The notes under the pieces were generated by a model. It was given only the letters and a program-made list of their open reading frames with translations. It did not search any database and was not told where the DNA came from. A program made the translations under genes and the position numbers. 22,059 nt of DNA, from the NCBI GenBank assembly GCA_002245135.1, contig NGBS01000114.1, positions 1 to 22,059 of the forward strand, written 5' to 3'. The DNA comes from Proteromonas lacertae. Taxonomy: Eukaryota; Sar; Bigyra; Opalinata; Proteromonadidae. Positions 1 through 11,600 of this stretch are shown here, piece after piece (positions within the stretch are counted from its first letter, which is position 1; each line of letters opens with the position of its first letter).

Positions 1-26
1 TATATATATATATATATATTATATAG
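1..26 (+). repeat. TA dinucleotide run, probably the 3' end of an intron
   Basis: The window opens with an uninterrupted TA run ending in ATATAG. Many introns in this window are TA-rich and end in TAG, and coding-like sequence begins directly after it at position 27. It may therefore be the tail of an intron whose donor lies outside the window. It could equally be a simple repeat at a contig end. Sequence alone does not decide. Confidence 0.45.
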
Positions 27-902
27 ACAACTGAATTGAAAGATATTTCTTCATTATTACAAAAAATATAACAAACAATTATTATCCAATTACATGTCTT
101 TTTCAAATATTATGATGTAAAACCATTTAGTATTTTCTGTATAAAATATTTATTGAATCATATTGAGATATTGAATTACGAAATTGATTTTATTAATTCA
201 ATTATTCCATTATTAAGTAAGTTGTTCAATATAAAAAATGAAGAAATTTGATATATGAAGGTGTTTATATATTATATAAGTGTTTATGTTTAAGTACGAA
301 AAGTGAAATAAAATGGAATATAAAAATAATCCAACAATTACTAAAAACACAATAGTAAGTGAGAAATATAAGATATTAGAATTAACATTAAAATGTTATG
401 AGAATATCTCGTCATTATTAGATGAAAGTATAAAAAAACATAATTATATATTTATATTGTTATAAATAGAAGAAAGAATGATTTAATAAAAGAATTATTA
501 GAATATGTTAGACTGATTAAAAATGAAAATATATCAATTTTATATATAAATACTTTATCATTTCTGTTCAGTGAATATAAAAGCATATCATCATTATATA
601 TAAAAGAATTAATACCTATGTTAATTGAAAAAAGTAGATATGTTAATGATAAAATCTGTATTGCACTATGGGAATTAATAATGATAATATTAAAGAATAA
701 TAAAGTGGTAGAAAATGGTTATATTTGTGTAATAATGGAAGGTATAATCATGATAGTAATGGGGAAAGACAGTATGAATGATGAAATGAAAAATGAAATG
801 ATGAAAGTGAAGAATATTTTATGTGAAATGAATAAAGACTGGATTAATAGTGTGTTGGAGAGAATGAGTAAAGAAAATAATAAATTTCAATTTCTTATGT
901 AG
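27..902 (+). CDS. 3' part of an unrecognised helical-repeat (HEAT/ARM-like) protein, frame-disrupted
   Basis: I do not recognise this protein. Coding-like stretches run through all three frames in order: frame of 72-248, then 251-352, then 355-462, then 444/468-902, ending at a TAG. Each is rich in Leu, Ile, Lys and Glu in amphipathic helices, for example ISSLLDESIKK and IKELLEYVRLIKNEN, as expected of HEAT/ARM solenoids. Every frame change has the same sign, as if one base were missing, and falls beside A or T runs (near 61-71, 99-113, 245-250, 343-349 and 451-455). The TAG-ended segment at 428-469 looks like a 42-nt intron, but splicing it does not restore a frame. The simplest reading is one carboxy-terminal exon with homopolymer base losses; a decayed copy is the alternative. 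The start lies upstream of the window. Confidence 0.5.
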
Positions 903-1194
903 TATGTTGTATTTATTGCTGTTTATAATAATAATACATCATGTAGTTAATCTGTTCTTGTAATAAAAAGAAAAGAAAAAGCCTGTGAAACATTTAATTG
1001 TGTTTCGATTTTTATTCAACACATAATCACTTTAGCTTTATTGATTATATGTATTATAATAAAAATACTCTGCCATATTGTGATTTAACTCCTAAAAATG
1101 TTTATTAAACTAATAATTACTGATTTTGATTCTATTACAACAAAATAAGCAAACAATTATATATATATAAATCAAATAATATTATCAAAGTAAT
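903..1194. other. Convergent intergenic region with a small hairpin
   Basis: This is the 3' flank of two genes that point at each other. It is almost pure A/T. A short inverted repeat, GAAACA at 987-992 and TGTTTC at 1001-1006, could form a weak hairpin with an eight-base loop. AATAAAAAG at about 962 could serve as a polyadenylation signal for the plus-strand gene. No coding sequence is apparent. Confidence 0.35.
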
Positions 1195-4100
1195 GAACTA
1201 CATACTTTATCTAAATCATCAATTGAAATTCCATCATAATTCACTTTTTCACTGTTGTTACTACTTGTCATAATGAGATTGATTAGTTTACTAATATCTT
1301 TCAATGTATATGGTAATGGTTCTGATGGTATTTTGGATGAATCTTTTGGAATAGCTTTTCTAATCCATTCAATATTTTCATATCAATTTTCATTTCTAAT
1401 TCTCTCATTCTTGTTTCTGTTAAGAAATATATATAAAATGATAATCTTTGTCTTATAAGATAGAATAAAGCAGGATTAATATTATTCTTATCATCAATTT
1501 CATTATATATTTTTTCACCTTCATCGTCATTGTTATGTAAATAGTAAATTCGACATGTTTCTATTTTGATTTGATTTTCATCAATATTTAACAAATATCC
1601 TAAATCATATGCAATATCTGAATGAACTTCTAATATTTTAATTAAGTTTATTGCATCTTCAGAACTTATATTTCTTTACATTATTCTCATCTTTTTATGA
1701 AATTGAATTGTGTAATAGAATATCTTTACATTTGAATATATCCAACAATTCAATCCATTGATTAGGAAATAAGTCACCTGATGGTAGAAGTAATCGAATT
1801 ATTCGGAAATACAACAAATGAATATCAATACTTATTTTGAATAGATATTTGACTTACTATAATTGTTGATATAGTTTTGGATAGTTTCTAAGTGAAGATT
1901 GAAGAAATTATTGGATGGAAATAGATCTGTTAAAATAATCTCTTTTTCTTTTTCTTTTTCTTCTTCTTTTTCTTCTTCTGTTCAGTGTCTTTACCATCAA
2001 TTGTTGCTTTAATATCTGTTAATGTTGATATAGAGTATTGAATAATTATCATTTTATATCTCAATATATTATCACTATTATTCATGTTGGAAAAATAATT
2101 ACTTGTTGGTGTAGTTGCATTACTTGAACTTTCTTCTTTTGTTTCAACAATAGATCTCATTATTGGATATAAATAATCATTCCATAACATATAAAGTACA
2201 GTTCTTTTCATTTGTTTATCATCGATATAAGATATTAAGTTGTATATTTCATCAAATTCATTCATATTATTCTGATAATCATAATTCCTTAATAAACTAT
2301 TGATGAAATTAAACCATAACAATCAACATTTAAATATTGAAACGGTAATATTTTGAATAACGACTCTATTTTTAAACATCATCAGATATGTTTATATCAC
2401 CATATACATTTTCTCTATTATCATTATTATTTACATCTTTCATTTCATTCTTCAATTTCATTAATGTCTCTTCTAATACATTATATTTATGATTAAAATG
2501 ATAAAAACAATTGATTAATCAAATCAAAGATAGAGTTTGAGTTATATCTGAGATGGTAAATCTGCTTCCATGAATGATTGATAGTCCAATTGTAGTGTTG
2601 ATTTTGTATAATAAATTATCCCATTTATCGCTGTTTATATTATTATTACAATATTGTTGAATATTATCAATATATAATAGTGTATTTAACAGATTATTGG
2701 ATTTCATAACATAGCTAACAATTGAATCATATATAAATGAATCTAGTGAAGTAGCACTAGTATTTAAATCTTTTTCAAAGAGTGATAACCATTTATTATA
2801 TATTGAAAATGGAAATTTGATAATTTGTTGAAATGGAATTGAACTAATCCATAGATATGAAAGAATAATCATTGTTTCATTAGATAAATACAATTCATTC
2901 TGTATAATGTATATTTCTTCAATTTTATCTGGATTAAATAACAACAATTGAAACAAATAAGATGCAAATAATATAGAAGTAGATTCAGATATATTGTTAG
3001 ATCTAAATTCATACTTAATTATTTCTTCTTTTTCTTCTTTTGTGAGTGATTCAGAGGAAGAGGAAGCTTCTAAACAACATAAAAACATTACTGGCTTCAT
3101 AACTTGTAATTTCCAATCCCCATCATCATTCTTATTCAATTTTATTGTATTATTACATATTTCTTTCAATTTCATTATTCTTTCTATTACCTTATTATCA
3201 TCTTTATACTCTTCATTAAATATTTCTTCTATTTTCAGATTATCTTCATTCTTTATTATATCGTTGTAATATTTGTTATTGATATTATCATATATATCCA
3301 ACAAATGTAATTTACATTTCAAACTCCATCTCACACTTTCATATGAAGATAAAAGCAAATCTTTAATACCATTTTCATTTTCTTCATACTCATCGGATGT
3401 TGTTATTCTATTTATTTCTATATTTACTCTTTGATAAATAGTATCTGTGATTTTTCTAATTAAGTTTTCAGAGAGATTATATAATCCTCCTTTCTCTATC
3501 TTCTTTAAAATATGTTTCAATAATATGGAAGACTGAATTAAAATACAATTTTTAATATCAAAATATCATTTGATTCTATATCTTCTTCTTTTAACTTCAA
3601 TGGAGATAAATCACTTATTTCTATTATTTTTTTCACTTCATTTATTAACTTCTCATCAATTTTATCGTTTGTTAGCAATTTTAATAATATTTTCATATAA
3701 TAATTATCTTTTGCCAATGATTTTGAATATTTCTTCATATATATAAAATCCAATGAATGAAGTGGTAATTTCATTTCAATCAATTTCATTTCATTCATAT
3801 TATTAGTGATATTTTCTTTTATTAAATAACATTTTGTTGGAATATTTAATAAATGCGATAATGGACCTTCACTAGAAATTGTCCTTATATAATATTTATC
3901 ATTTTCATCCAACATTTTGATATACACTCTTTTACACTGATTCATTCGAAATATTTCTATTGAATTCCTACGTGGTGCATATATTACTAAGTAAATACCC
4001 CATTCTCCAATTCCTAGGCTTGTAGGCTCGTCCTTAGATTTGTCCCATTGTCCTTCCCATATCTCTGGTGCTTCAAACCAACCAAAATCAGCATCTCTAT

Positions 4101-5346
4101 AACCTTTCCATATTTGTAATATTACATTTCGATTTATATCTATTAGCAAGACTCTACCAAAATTATCTTTACTTACACAATATCTTAGTGTTGGATCACA
4201 GATTAAAGTGTCGATTATTCTTGTTGGATCTGATACAATGGATTCAGAAGCTATTGTTGTTGAAGAAAGTAATAACGTATAATCTATATTATCATCTGCA
4301 TTAGGAGATACGAGATTACTGTTACTAGACGAATTTCCACTAGAATTTCCACTATTACCACCAAATCCAAATCCCCAACTCTTTTTTAATTGAAAATATA
4401 CATTAGTAACAGTATTAGATATTTTATTTGCCAAATTGGCGATAATGGTTCGAAGATTGAAATTATTGTTTTTTGAACCAGGTTGATAGAGTGTTAAAAT
4501 TGGATATTTTCCACAGACTAATAAGTTAGAAGATTCTGATTTAGGGTAAATATATTCATTACAACTGTTATTAGCGGTATAGCCATTATATCCACAATGA
4601 TTTGGTAAATTAGGACAAAATACATAGTCATATATTGAAGTAAGACTTGTTAAACTGTACTTTTGTATTACATTATTTTTCAATAATTCAGTAAATGATA
4701 TTTCTTTGGATATCATCAGATCAATTGCAGATAAAGGAATTTGAAAAAATATACTATCACTTGCTATGCCTGTTAAACAATAATAACTCAAATCAGTTTT
4801 TAAGGATTGTGATATATCATCTGAACTATTTGAACCACTATAACCAGGTAATGAAATCTTCAATCGAGTTAAACTACCATTATAAAAATGAAACGATAAT
4901 TTTATCTTCCATTCTATATATAGATCATCATCCCCTCCTTCTTTGTCAATTATATATATATCACCATTCTTACTACCTACACATATTCGAGTATTTCCAC
5001 AAAAACAATAGCCTGACACTATCTCTGGTGGATCACATATCTTAATTTTGTTGCACTAATTAATAATATCCTTAAATATATACCGAATTGTTTGATAAAC
5101 AGTAAATACACACATGATTGGCACAAGGAAATAACCAGTATGTACCACTACGGCATATTTCAAATATGTTCTTCCATCGTGCTGATATACTACACTATTA
5201 TCAATTATAAACTATTCTTATACGATTTCTTTCTCACTTCGACTTTCTTCATCTTCTCCACAATATTCATCAAGACATTCCATTATACATACACTGATTT
5301 TATCACTGTTTAGTGTTTTGAGTTCTTTGAAGCAATTTTCATTCAT
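1195..5346 (-). CDS. RAB3GAP2: Rab3 GTPase-activating protein, non-catalytic subunit
   Basis: This subunit pairs with RAB3GAP1 to act on Rab GTPases (Rab3 GAP, Rab18 GEF) at the ER and in autophagy and secretion. Two 5' introns (5195-5223, 29 nt; 5056-5083, 28 nt) join exon 1 (5224-5346) and exon 2 (5084-5194) to one long exon. The amino-terminal beta-propeller region carries hallmark family strings DNFGRVLLID, ILQIWKGYRDADFGWF and LVIYAPRRNSIEIF. The C-terminal helical region follows the human protein to the end (PYTLKDISKLINLI near the carboxy terminus). Total coding length, about 1,365 codons, is near the human 1,393. Reading frame breaks occur near 3530, 2510, 2380, 2317, 1940-1975, 1848, 1680 and 1348. 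Nearly all behave as one missing base (two at some sites) in an A/T run, with homology continuing across. A 14-nt GT-AG micro-intron would also fit the break near 3530. A GAA/AAA-rich Lys tract (about 1937-1975) is present. Confidence 0.88.
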
Positions 5347-5752
5347 TTAAAAGAATAATAATTTAATACATCTTAATACATGTATATTTATGTATTTCAA
5401 TAAAAATCAATAAATAGTTGCAATAAAGAATTAGAGTGATATTTATACTAATTTTATTATAGAATGTAATATTTACTACTTATTTTTTGAGGCTACAAAT
5501 CAAATTTCAACTAAATTTTGTATAGTGAGTGAGTAGAATGAATAAGATACACCAATATAGTGAAAGAACGTATAATGAATAAAACTATTGATTGATAAAA
5601 ACATTCTAGAAATAGTAAACTGTTTTCTTCAATATAGATTATTCATTTCTAATACCACATTGTTATAATACTTTACTTTATAGATTATATATTTATACCA
5701 ATATTGAATAATGTGCTGAAAGAATATAAAGAATTAAGATGAATCATTTCTT
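5347..5752. other. Intergenic: RAB3GAP2 promoter side and 3' flank of the pseudokinase-LRR gene
   Basis: About 400 bp of A/T-rich DNA separates two minus-strand genes. I see no convincing gene. One minus-strand frame stays open from inside the upstream gene to a TAA at 5685-5687, so the 3' end of that gene may extend to here. The CAAGCC promoter motif found upstream of the right-hand genes is absent. Confidence 0.4.
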
Positions 5753-8446
5753 CTAAGTCTTGAAAATAATAGGACAACAATTTGATAAAAGAGAGTTGTT
5801 CTCGAAGAATTGGAATATCTTCTCTTCTTCTATTCCTTCAACATTCAACGCTTTTCTTATCTTGTTATCCACTTTTAATATTATCTTCCATATCGCAAAT
5901 TTCAAATGAATTGATAATTTATGAACTTTCTATTATTCCATTCTTTTGCTTTAACTCTCTTCTATTATTAAGCTCATATGCATATAAGAAATCATACACA
6001 AAATACAATACAACACAATAATAATAGCTAAAATATTGTACAACACGATTTTATTCTATATTCCTGTTTAATCTCTTTCTTTACTTCTCTTACTTCTTCA
6101 TTAAACACTACATCACCAGCTGGTTTTTCTATTAATTTAATACTAAATATAAATATACTACTATTCATGATTAGCTTTTTTATATTATCATTTTCTTTCA
6201 TATAATTATTCAAATGTTCTATTCCTTCGAAATCTATATTGTTATCACTTATGTCAAGCATGTCTATTCCACTTATTTTCTTTATACCATCCAATAAATA
6301 TTTTAATCCAATTGAAGCTAATCCCATTTCTATTACATTTAAATTATCATTAATAAATATACTTGAACACTTTATTATATCATGATATTTTAGTAAATGT
6401 AAATATGGAACTAACAATTTCATTCCTTCATCTCCTATTTCATTTCCATTCAAATGAAGTATTCTAAAATTTGAAAATGAAGACAGATTCTTAATCAGTA
6501 TTTCTATACTTTTAGATGTCAGTTTATTATCTAAACAATATAAAAAAACTATATTATACTTCTTAAATTTAATTCTGTTACATCTTTAAATTCATCAAAT
6601 CTGAAACATAATATTGAGTTGAAAAAATCATCATCTATTTCTAAATTACTTAGATTTATTTCTTTATAACCATATGGAGGGAATTTAAACAAGTTAGGAA
6701 TGTTTTTATTCAAAATTAAATCTTTACATCCATTAAAATCAAATTCGATTTGAGAAATAGGGAATTTGGAGAATAAGGTTTTTAATCCAATTGAGTGAAT
6801 ATTCCAGTTGAATCTAATATCTATTTTCTTAAGGTTTGGATATTTGTATAACTCTTTTGATAATAAAATCATTGATTGATCATCTAAATTCATTCCAAAT
6901 AGATCCAATTCATTATCTCTGTTGATTAATAAATGTAAATATGGAAGTAATAATCTGAACCCTTTTGGATTAATTCGATTAACTATTTCATTATAATATC
7001 TAAATACTTCAATTTTGTGAATCGATTGCAACTGATTAATGATTCAACGAAGTCACAATTAATATTACTACCATGTAAATATAATTCTTCTACATTTGAT
7101 AATCCAGATAATTCATGTACATATGATTCTTCATCTTCAATATTATTATCTAAATGAATAAAAAGTCATTACAATTATACCATATGCCAGTTTTCTTGGG
7201 TCGATAAATTTCAATATTTTGAACAAGTAATTCAGACCTACTTCACATTTACATCTACAGTATGAACTAATTACAATTATTTCTTTATCTTCACAATCAC
7301 TGTGAGTATTCTTAAAAATAATATAATCTAAACTGTATTCTTTTTCTTTATCTCTTTTACATTTGTGATTAATTTGAAATTTCATTTTTTCTATAATTGA
7401 ATAACCATTTTTGTAATCAATAATATTGACAATATTCTCTCATTTGGCTTATTATTATAATATTCTATCAATGAATCTTCTATACTTTTACTATTCTTAT
7501 TCTTAAGATAATACATTGATTGAATATCAATAAATGGTGATATTTCAATTACATAATCATTACTATATAACAATTCTTTTCTTTCTTCACATATCATTAA
7601 ATAATCATTTTCATCTTTTAATATTTCTCTCATTTTCATCATTTCTTTTCTCAACTCTTTTAAACTCATTCTATCTTCACTCTTCACTTTCAACATTCTG
7701 AATATCATTTCTTTCATTCTATCATCACATTCTACATCATAACTGTATTTACATCTCAGAATATTCTCTTCTGTTTTATTCATATTATCATCTTCATTGA
7801 ATGGTAATTTCTTAAACATCATTTCATAAAGTATACACCCAATTGACCAAATCACACTTTCTTCATCATATTCTAATCCATTCAACTCTTCTGGACTTTT
7901 GAAACAGATATCATATAAACTCATTTCTTCTTCTTTTCTCAACTTATTCAAGTATAAATCATATATCTTTATTTCACTATCTTCTTCATATATTATGTTA
8001 GAACTCTTCAAATTACCAATCACTACATCATTTTCACTCAATAACATTACATCATCACATACTGAACTTATTATATCACATATTTCATTCACACATAAGC
8101 AGTTTTTAGGAATTATCTCTTTCAAGTCTCTACTGTAATATTCTCTCTCATATATCATATATTCACCATCATTCATATCATACACTCTATATCGACAAAT
8201 GAAGGAGGAACAATAATCTAACAACAAACACTTATTCTCTAACAATTTTAATATTCGCTTCTCTTTCATTTCACATACATTAAACACTTTCAACTTTTGA
8301 ATACCATTCTCATATTCTACAACTAAATCTAGCTCATTACCACTTCTCTCTATTCTCTCTTTCTCCTAATAAAAATAAATCAATTCAAATACTTTCATAT
8401 CACATGCTAATTTAGCATATAACACTTTATCTATCAAATTCAACAT
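5753..8446 (-). CDS. Pseudokinase with leucine-rich repeats and a C-terminal membrane segment
   Basis: Exon 1 (8393-8446, 18 codons) is joined over a 27-nt intron (8366-8392) to a long exon. Residues about 40-270 form a protein-kinase fold: the beta3 strand LKVFNV, IGNLKSSNIIYE in the catalytic loop, YDLYL in place of DFG, SPEELNG for APE and SVIWSIGCILYEM for subdomain IX. The glycine loop is not seen and HRD reads IGN, so activity is doubtful. Then come ribonuclease-inhibitor-type LRRs (VEELYLHGSNI, LHLNGNEIGDEGMKLL, IDMLDISDNNI). A hydrophobic stretch at about 5990-6045 is a likely membrane helix, followed by a helical tail. Frame breaks near 7390, 7158, 6988, 6545, 6048 and 5950 behave as missing A/T bases. 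The stop is uncertain: TAG at 5753 in one frame, TAA at 5685 in another. Substrate and ligand are unknown. Confidence 0.72.
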
Positions 8447-8647
8447 TTCAAAATATTTAGTCGTTTCATTTATGGAATTTTTTATTTACATACACAGAAA
8501 TCATTTAAACACTATATTTATACTTATTAACTAATATATACAATACAATCTTAATATATATCCATCATATTTTTAACCTGAAATGAAATAGCATTAATTT
8601 GTTAATAAAACACATAACACAAATATATTTATAATAATTATTATCTA

Positions 8648-11600
8648 TTACATAGTTTCTGAAGGACTAAAATGAGAGACGATTGAATCAACACTACTCA
8701 CTGCTAAATTACACAAACCACCATGAAAACTCATAGAATTAATTGCACTAAAACTACGACTAAACATTCCACTATGAGAAGTATAAGAACATAATAATTC
8801 TTTTGTATCTACATTATAGATATTTAATTGACCTGATTTACTACCTGTTGCTATTAATGGATATGTTGGATGAATATCACAAGCTGTTAAAATCTCATCA
8901 TCATAGGCTTTGATTGTAGAAATACACTTCATTGTACTTAAATCATAATAATTAATTTCACCTGTCATTGAAACATTCAAAAATTCTTTTTTATCTTCAC
9001 ATAAATTTACTCGAACTATCCAGTTACAACTATCTTTTATCTCATTTCGTAATATATATTCATTGTTACTACATCGAATATCATACACTCTAACACCTCC
9101 ACTATCATCTCCACTTATTACTATATTGTTACAAGCATCTAAACAACTTACTAATGATTTATTTTCATTATTTCCTTCGATTATTGAACTACACATTTCT
9201 TTCTCTAAATTCCAAACTCGAATATTGTTTTGACTTCCACTCACATATAAATTTGTATTGATTTTATCATATTTACATATTAAACCAATTCCATTATAAC
9301 TCTTTTGTAATGATAATAATGGTAAACCAGTAAAACCACTTTTAAATTCAGGAGAAATCAATTTACATTTTCTATCCATTGTTTTCCAAATTCGAATTAT
9401 TCCATCAGCTGAACCAACTAATAACAGAGGATCTTGATGAATATTAATCCATAACAATGATGTGATTTTTATACCTTCGGGACAAAGAGATGGAAATTTT
9501 GATAATGTTATTCGATTGTTGTAATTGATTATACTGATTCGATTATCATCTAAAGCAACCTATTAATATTCATAATAATAATAATATATACATATAACTC
9601 TGGAGTATAAGGAGCATATAATAATGTTGTTGTTACACTTTCACATTCGATTGTTGATTGTTCATATAATTTGGGAGATACTTTTGGATGGATAGCATTG
9701 AATAATTGTTGATATCTCATTAATTTATCTTCATATTCCACTTTCTCTATATTTTGCTCTTCATTCTTAGATTTCGTTTGTTTTATGAAGAATGGATCTA
9801 ATATTTGTTTAAAACTCCACTAAAATAATAATAATAATAATAATAATAAACTATATATATACTTCAAATATTGTAGATGGAATTTTAAAATCATTCAAAG
9901 CTTGTAATAATTCAGATTTTCTCTCTGTTTCAAATAATGGTTCAGATTTCTGTTTATTCAATGATTGATTATTATTATTCATTTGAGATTGTGATTGTTG
10001 TGATTGTTGTTGTTGAGATAATTGTGATAATATTGGAGGTGGAGGAATCATCATCATCGAGTAAGATGATGGATTGAATCGATTTATATCACTATAATTC
10101 ATATATGGTTTATATATCTGACTTTCAGATGTGATTGGTTTGATTGTTTTTTTTACAGATCTATCAGTAGCTGTAACTAATGATAGAGATGTATTATCTT
10201 TATGTAAAGCTTTGTTTGGTTCACGATGAGATAGATTATATTTATCTCTTAAAACTTTATCAATACTTATATAACTCGAATGAATTTCAAAACAAGAAAT
10301 ACAATTCTTAAATTCATTGAACTTTGAAGCGATATACATATAACTATTACAATCATCTTCACTTCTTTCAGACAGTTTGATTATTTCATTATTACTATTA
10401 TTATTATTACTATATAATATTTTGGATATATAATATGTATGTAATGGACAATATATAAATTTCACTAACGTTCTTAACACTTCTCTTCGAACTAATAATG
10501 AACCATCATAACCACAACTATCAATTATTATTTTCATACTTTCTAAATCTTTCTTTATTAATTGTTGAAAATCCATTGTTGAATCATCTGGGATTAAAAC
10601 AGATCGTGGATTCTCTTTTGTTCCCAAGCCAAGCATATTTCCTAATGCCAATATCGCACTTGCTCTAATGATTGGTTTTGGATGATGTAATAATTTGAAT
10701 AATTGATCAGATATAGTGTTGTAGAAATAGATTTTCACTAATTGGAAATTCAAACAGAATTCACTTATACATAAGCATAACCAACGTAATAAGAAAGGAT
10801 CATTTTCTGAAAACTAAACAAAAAATATAATATAATATATAAATATATACCAAATGAATAATAGCTTCATGGAATTTCAAATTATAACCAAATACTTGTC
10901 CTAATTGAAATTCATGAAATAGTAATGTAAATAATATCACAACTAATGATTTCTCACGACTTGTACTGTCTCTTGGTGGGTTTTTTAGATATGATATTAA
11001 CGTACTAAAGTCTTTATCATGATTAATATATATCTCTTGACAACTACGTTCAAATGCTAAACTTTTAACGAATAAGAAAGTAATATATCTTCGTAGTGAG
11101 TTTGTATCACATTTTTGTAAGATTTTTATCAACTATTTTAAATATATATAACATAATATATATACATAAGTTATTATTCCAACTGAAACTATATGTTTTG
11201 CAGCCCAAGGTCCTAAATCTATGAATTGAGCCAACACTTTAAATATTTCACTTCTATTTTCAGTACCAGCTAAAATCCCTTGTAATAAAATAGGTAATTC
11301 TTCGGGGGGAGTTTTTCGTAAATGCGAAAATTCTAACCAATTTTGAAACGCTAATAAATTATCACTGAAAAAACTACAACATGGTTTTGGTATGGATTTA
11401 CTGTATATTATATTGGATAATACACATTCTAAATAATAATCCCAACTCTATATAATAAAAATAATAATAATTAATATATATATATATATATATATATACT
11501 TCCCATAATCGATTATTATTGGTGGCCGGTAATTTTGGCACACTAATTGGGGTGCAATTTAGTAATTTCATGATTCTCTCAGCAAATAGATAATTACGAA

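Noticed and set aside
428-469. 42-nt GTATAA...AATAG intron in the helical-repeat gene
   Set aside because: Splicing it does not join the flanking frames, and the segment itself reads as coding in an adjacent frame.
1937-1980. Pyrimidine-rich CTTTTT tract as a possible regulatory or triplex element
   Set aside because: It encodes a Lys-rich linker inside RAB3GAP2 on the minus strand; its simple composition needs no other explanation.
5782-6021. 79-codon plus-strand open frame with a hydrophobic product
   Set aside because: It lies antisense to the membrane helix and tail of the pseudokinase-LRR gene and begins with a non-ATG codon; I treat it as a shadow.
6028-6050. CTIF at the end of an open frame of the LRR gene, which looks like a CaaX prenylation box
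   Set aside because: The downstream sequence in another frame continues as a hydrophobic helix and a helical tail, so this stop is most likely caused by a missing base and the CaaX end is an artefact.
1-8446. Reassigned stop codons (ciliate-type TAA/TAG = Gln or TGA = Cys) to explain internal stops
   Set aside because: CAP-H2 ends cleanly at TGA, Raptor at TAA and the TPR genes at TAA with no internal stops, and the breaks in the left genes need frame changes, not just stop read-through.
1-8446. Euplotes-like programmed frameshifting at AAA-TAA/TAG
   Set aside because: The break sites share no slippery motif and the required shift is of opposite sense; only closeness to A/T runs is common.
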